A model generated the notes under the pieces. The model ran no database searches. It saw only the letters and a list, made by a program, of their open reading frames with translations, and was not told the DNA's origin. Position numbers and translations under genes: made by a program. From Leptotrichia shahii (lineage in GTDB: Bacteria > Fusobacteriota > Fusobacteriia > Fusobacteriales > Leptotrichiaceae), in NCBI RefSeq assembly GCF_008327825.1, contig NZ_AP019827.1, positions 496,001-560,000 on the forward strand: 64,000 bases of DNA, written 5' to 3'. This document shows positions 60,451 to 64,000 of this stretch, one piece after another (position 1 is the first letter of the stretch; the number at the start of each line of letters is the position of its first letter).

Positions 60451-60496
60451 AATAATTTGTAATAAAAATTAAAAATGAAGAAATGAGGAAGTAAAA

Positions 60497-60874
60497 TTGG
60501 CTATTTCAATGAATACAAAAGTACTATTCACAACAAAGGCAAATTCCTTATCTGGAATGATTGGAAATAAAAATGGCGATGTGCTTGTGGGAGATAAGGC
60601 TTTTGAATTTTACAATTCAAGAAATCCTGAAGATTATATTCAAATTCCGTGGGATGAAATTGTGAGAGTAAGAGCGCAGTTGTTCTTTAAAGATAAGTAT
60701 ATTCGTGGATTTTTTATTGACACTAAAAGTACTGGCTCGTATAACTTTGTTGTAAAAAATGCGGGAAAAACGTTAAAAACAATGCGTGATTTTCTAGGAA
60801 ATGAAAAAATTGTGAGAAATAAACCTGTATTATCGTTAAAAAGGGTTTTTGAATGGTTTGGCAGAAAAAAATGA
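60497..60874 (+). CDS. manO: DUF956 family protein (ManO-like), PTS-associated
   Basis: 125 residues. MNTKVLFTTKANSLSGMIGNKNG, IQIPWDEIVRVRAQLFFK and RGFFIDTKS match DUF956 proteins, which are encoded beside mannose PTS operons and are thought to be regulatory. The start is TTG at 60497, eight bases after GAGGAAG; the first ATG is at residue 5. It lies after the PTS terminator, so it may be expressed at a lower, read-through level. Confidence 0.85.
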   Translation: MAISMNTKVLFTTKANSLSGMIGNKNGDVLVGDKAFEFYNSRNPEDYIQIPWDEIVRVRAQLFFKDKYIRGFFIDTKSTGSYNFVVKNAGKTLKTMRDFLGNEKIVRNKPVLSLKRVFEWFGRKK

Positions 60875-60892
60875 AAAAAAGATTTTAAAGTT

Positions 60893-60982
60893 TTGTTTAT
60901 ATTTTCTATCTTTTTAATCTTATTTAATATTTTTTCTGGTTATAGTATTTATAAAAAAGCATCGACTGAGGAATTACCTTAA
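60893..60982 (+). pseudogene. possible remnant of a small membrane or exported protein
   Basis: A TTG-initiated frame of 29 residues, LFIFSIFLILFNIFSGYSIY then KKASTEELP, looks like a membrane helix or signal peptide. It shares manO's frame just past its stop codon. There is no good ribosome site, and the ATG AAA AAA AGA upstream is out of frame. It may be a decayed gene start; doubtful. Confidence 0.25.
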
Positions 60983-61240
60983 ACGAAAGTGACATAAAAA
61001 ATGGGATAATTCAGTAGTTCCGAATAGTTTTGAAATATCTATATTTTAGAAAAAATTTTTTACAAAAAATATTAAAAGAATAGAAAATAGTAAGAATACT
61101 TTTTTGCAGAAAAACTTTGTTATTATAGATTTTCAAATAAAGATTATAAAAAAGACGAATGTTACTATTTTAATTAGCAAAGTTGCTTGATAATTTGTGG
61201 CATTTTAAATTTAATAGAAAATTTAAAAAAAAATTTTTAG

Positions 61241-61260
61241 CAAGGGATTTTATTCCCTTG
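61241..61260. repeat. palindromic core repeat, variant
   Basis: CAAGGGATTTTATTCCCTTG keeps the outer CAAGGGA/T-CCCTTG stem with an altered centre, followed by TTATTTTTG. Long arms are not obvious. Confidence 0.5.
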
Positions 61261-61329
61261 TTATTTTTGTAAACTATAAGTTACTAAGCAATTTATGAAG
61301 GATTTTTAAAAAAATATTTGTAAAATTTA

Positions 61330-61358
61330 TGGAAAAAACTTTTTAAAAATGATACAAT
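61330..61358 (+). promoter_or_regulatory. possible nadK promoter
   Basis: TGGAAA, 17 bases, TACAAT. The -35 box is weak. Confidence 0.35.
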
Positions 61359-61411
61359 ACTTTAAAAAGGAAAAGAATATTTTCAAATTTTATTTTTAAG
61401 AGGTATTTATT

Positions 61412-62242
61412 ATGGAAAAATTGGAAAATAGTAAGGTAAATAAAAAAAATAAAGTAGAAAAAGTTAGAATTATAAAAAGTGGATATGGAAATGAGGATTT
61501 GTTAAAGGATTTTTATAATTATTTGAAGGAAAGAAATATTCAAGAAGTTTTTGGTGTGGAACAGGCTGATCTTATAATTTCACTTGGTGGAGATGGGACA
61601 ATGCTTATTGCAGCAAAGGAGGCTATTAGAGGGAATATCCCTGTGCTTGCGATAAATATGGGATCCCTTGGATATCTCGCCGAAGTTAAGCCGCAAGAGG
61701 CTGTACAAATGATGCAGGATTATGAAAATGGAAATTATAAGACTGAGGAAAGATCATTTCTTAAAGTAAAGTATGAAGATAATGTTTTTTATGCGTTAAA
61801 TGAACTTGTAATTACAAAAGGTGGACATGAAGCTCATCTAATACAGGTTGAAGTTTATTCAAATGATGCTTTTGTAAATAAATATAGAGCTGATGGAATA
61901 ATAGTTGCGACTCCTACAGGTTCTACTGCCTACTCGCTTTCAGCTGGCGGTTCAATCGTTCATCCAGGGCTAAATGCTCTAACAATTACACCACTTGCTC
62001 CACAAAGTTTAACAGCACGTCCAATAATTGTAAATGGATGTGAAGTGCTTAGTTTTAAGGCGACTTCCAGAGACGATGCAGTTCATTTGAATATTGACGG
62101 AAATCAATGGTTTCAGATTAAAAAAGGAGACTTAATATCTGCAAGAATATCAAATAAAAAAGTTAAAATAATAAAACCTGTAAATAGCGATTACTACAGT
62201 ATTTTACGGCAAAAATTAAAATGGGGAGATTCTGTTTTATAA
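61412..62242 (+). CDS. nadK: NAD kinase
   Basis: Phosphorylates NAD to NADP. 276 residues. GGDGT lies at 59-63 (ISLGGDGTML), followed by NMGSLGYLAEV, the NE pair in YALNELVIT, and DGIIVATPTGSTAYSLSAGG, all conserved NadK sites. The first 20 residues are Lys-rich and not conserved. AGAGG lies nine bases before the ATG. recN follows after 233 bases that hold an inverted repeat; nadK-recN linkage is common in bacteria. Confidence 0.95.
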   Translation: MEKLENSKVNKKNKVEKVRIIKSGYGNEDLLKDFYNYLKERNIQEVFGVEQADLIISLGGDGTMLIAAKEAIRGNIPVLAINMGSLGYLAEVKPQEAVQMMQDYENGNYKTEERSFLKVKYEDNVFYALNELVITKGGHEAHLIQVEVYSNDAFVNKYRADGIIVATPTGSTAYSLSAGGSIVHPGLNALTITPLAPQSLTARPIIVNGCEVLSFKATSRDDAVHLNIDGNQWFQIKKGDLISARISNKKVKIIKPVNSDYYSILRQKLKWGDSVL

Positions 62243-62244
62243 TT

Positions 62245-62401
62245 AATAATATAAAAAAATAGAAACTATATCTTATTTATTTGGTAATAAGAAATTTTAT
62301 TCTTTTGATAAATAAAATAAATAAAGAATTTTAAAAAATTTACTATTAAAATGACAGATAGTATAAAAAATATTTTTACATCGTTTCTACTTTTTATTAT
62401 A
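62245..62401. repeat. imperfect inverted repeat between nadK and recN
   Basis: The left end TAATAATATAAAAAAATAGA then AACTAT is mirrored by a right end whose reverse complement reads ATAATAAAAAGTAGAAACGA. The arms are about 35 bases, so this may be another hairpin element. The high AT content lowers confidence. Confidence 0.4.
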
Positions 62402-62475
62402 CTTATAAGAATAGTATGCTGAACATAATAGTTTAAAGAAAGGCTTTGGAAAAATAAAATGGTGAAAGGGAAAAA

Positions 62476-64000
62476 ATGCTAAGGGAATTAAGATTAAATA
62501 ATTTAGCAATAATAAAAAATCTGGATTTGGAATTTAATGAAAAATTTATTGCAATGACTGGAGAAACAGGAGCAGGAAAATCAATTATCCTAAATGGAAT
62601 ATCGTTATTAATTGGTGAAAGAAGTCATACGGATATGATTAGAAATGGTGCGCAAAGCCTTTTTGCAGAAGGGGTTTTTGAGCTGAATGAAAATCAGAAG
62701 AAAAGACTGAATGAGCTTGGATTTGAAATTGAAGATGATGAACTCATTATAACACGGTATTTTGACAGAAATGCTAAATCTAAGATTACAGTAAATGGCT
62801 CAAGGATGACTTTATCGAGATTAAAGGAACTTATGGTGAATATTATTGATTTAGTTGGGCAGCATGAGCATCAATTTCTTTTAAATAGTGATTATCATTT
62901 ACATCTTTTAGATAGATTTTTAGATGATGAAGGGAAAATGCTTTTTAAAAAGATACGTGAAAATGTAAATAAAATAAAAAAATTAAATTTGCAAATAAGA
63001 AATATTGAAGAGGAAAAATCAAAAATTGCAGAAAAAAAAGATATTTTGGAATTTCAGCTTAATGAAATTAATAATCTTGAATTGAAGGAAAATGAAGATA
63101 ATGAGCTGGAAGAAGAATATAAAATATTATTCAATGCAGGGAAAATTAGCGAAAAGCTGGAGGAAACATCACAATTTCTGAAGGAAGGAGAATTTTCAAT
63201 TTTAACTGCACTTGGAAGAGCTAAAAGAAATTTAGAGCAGCTTTCAGATTTGTCAGAATCATATAGTGAGATTTATGAAAAAATTGAGTCTGTCTTGTAT
63301 GAAGTTGAAGAGATATCCTATTCTGTGGATAATTTTGTTGGAGATGTTGAAATTGATGATGGAAAGCTGGAAAAAATTGTGGAAAGAATTGATGATATAA
63401 ATAGGCTGAAATTAAAATACGGTTCAACAATTACTAAAATACTTGAGTTTAGGGATAAAATTGAGAAGGATTTGTCATTAGTTAATTTTGAAAATGAAGA
63501 GCTGGAAAATTTAAAAAATGAAAAAAGTGAACTTGTAAGCCAATATTTTCAAGATAGTGAAAAACTCGGCGAAATTCGTGCAAAGATTGCAGAAAATTTA
63601 CAGAATACAATTGATGTTCAGCTGGATGACTTAAATATGGAAAATGCAAAATTTAAAGTGGAAATTACAAAAACTCAGGAAATAACAGCTCATGGAACAG
63701 ATAATGCAGAATTTATGATTGCAACAAATGTGGGAGAAACATTTAAGCCACTTGCTAAAATAGCTTCAGGAGGGGAAATTTCACGTATAATGCTGGCTCT
63801 TAAAACTGTATTTTCAGTAGTTGATAATATTTCTGTGCTAATTTTTGATGAAATTGATACTGGGATTTCAGGTGAAACTGTGAGAAGAGTGGCGGAAAAA
63901 TTAAGAGAGCTTTCAAGAAATACTCAAATTATATGTGTAACACATTCTCCGCAAATTGCAGGAAAGGCACAGCAGCAATTTTTTATTAAGAAGGAAATAG
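62476..64000 (+). CDS. recN: DNA repair protein RecN, 3' end outside window
   Basis: SMC-like ATPase in double-strand break repair. 508 codons are visible and the frame is still open at the window edge; a full RecN is about 550-570 residues. MLRELRLNNLAIIKNLDLEF start, Walker A GETGAGKS at 29-36, LVGQHEHQFLL, a central coiled coil (about 155-335), ABC signature ASGGEISRIMLALK, Walker B VLIFDEIDTGISG and CVTHSPQIAG. AAAGGG lies seven bases before the ATG. Confidence 0.95.
   Translation, partial: MLRELRLNNLAIIKNLDLEFNEKFIAMTGETGAGKSIILNGISLLIGERSHTDMIRNGAQSLFAEGVFELNENQKKRLNELGFEIEDDELIITRYFDRNAKSKITVNGSRMTLSRLKELMVNIIDLVGQHEHQFLLNSDYHLHLLDRFLDDEGKMLFKKIRENVNKIKKLNLQIRNIEEEKSKIAEKKDILEFQLNEINNLELKENEDNELEEEYKILFNAGKISEKLEETSQFLKEGEFSILTALGRAKRNLEQLSDLSESYSEIYEKIESVLYEVEEISYSVDNFVGDVEIDDGKLEKIVERIDDINRLKLKYGSTITKILEFRDKIEKDLSLVNFENEELENLKNEKSELVSQYFQDSEKLGEIRAKIAENLQNTIDVQLDDLNMENAKFKVEITKTQEITAHGTDNAEFMIATNVGETFKPLAKIASGGEISRIMLALKTVFSVVDNISVLIFDEIDTGISGETVRRVAEKLRELSRNTQIICVTHSPQIAGKAQQQFFIKKEI

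Larger units (their letters stand above)
60875..61411. other. manO-nadK intergenic region
   Basis: 537 bases. It holds the doubtful small frame at 60893-60982, a palindromic core repeat at 61241-61260 and a possible nadK promoter at 61330-61358. Nothing else was recognised. Confidence 0.6.

Overview
This is a low-GC, AT-rich bacterial chromosome segment. The 16S rRNA sequence, the fusobacterial-type giant autotransporter (N-terminus MSNNLRQAKKDLKAF) and the overall gene set point to the family Leptotrichiaceae (Fusobacteriota), most likely Leptotrichia or a close relative. That assignment is inferred from recognition, not from a search. Most genes are on the + strand and carry clear AGGAGG-type ribosome binding sites.

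Layout. 1-10.7 kb is housekeeping: the 3' end of argG, metF, a pyridoxine kinase, a cysteine desulfurase-thiI pair for thiolated tRNA, a YihY/BrkB membrane protein, rmuC and a NadR-type NAD enzyme. 10.8-16.0 kb is a complete rRNA operon (16S, tRNA-Ile, tRNA-Ala, 23S, 5S, tRNA-Asn) with a near-consensus promoter and recognisable 16S and 23S processing stems. 16.1-19.2 kb is an unusual three-gene operon: a leaderless binding-protein-like protein, a HypB-like GTPase and an ABC-type ATPase, with no permease. I consider it the best candidate for an undescribed system here. 19.3-21.6 kb runs leftwards (orphan response regulator, YoaK-like membrane protein, methyltransferase). 21.9-30.2 kb holds an unknown membrane protein, hisS, a DUF554 protein, a compact overlapping three-gene cassette of toxin-antitoxin type (DUF3990 and DUF3791 families), aspS, a zinc-ribbon protein, holA and a 50-residue protein. 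30.3-32.4 kb is a TetR regulator with two flavodoxin-fold proteins. rpsT and gpmI follow, divergently transcribed.

34.9-51 kb is an accessory surface region: a 3638-residue autotransporter adhesin, a DUF4132 protein, a membrane-anchored repeat protein and an apbE broken by a frameshift. 51-64 kb holds a CLC-type chloride transporter, valS, two tandem 37-residue lipoproteins, an NfeD/SPFH pair, a mannose-family PTS operon (EIIAB, EIIC, EIID) followed by a DUF956 gene, NAD kinase and the start of recN.

The gaps between genes are seeded with hairpin-forming repeats. One family is built on the 20-base core CAAGGGGTCAAGACCCCTTG, often inside longer inverted arms. Others are larger imperfect palindromes that look like non-autonomous (MITE-like) elements. 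No transposase gene, CRISPR array, T-box or metabolite riboswitch was recognised.
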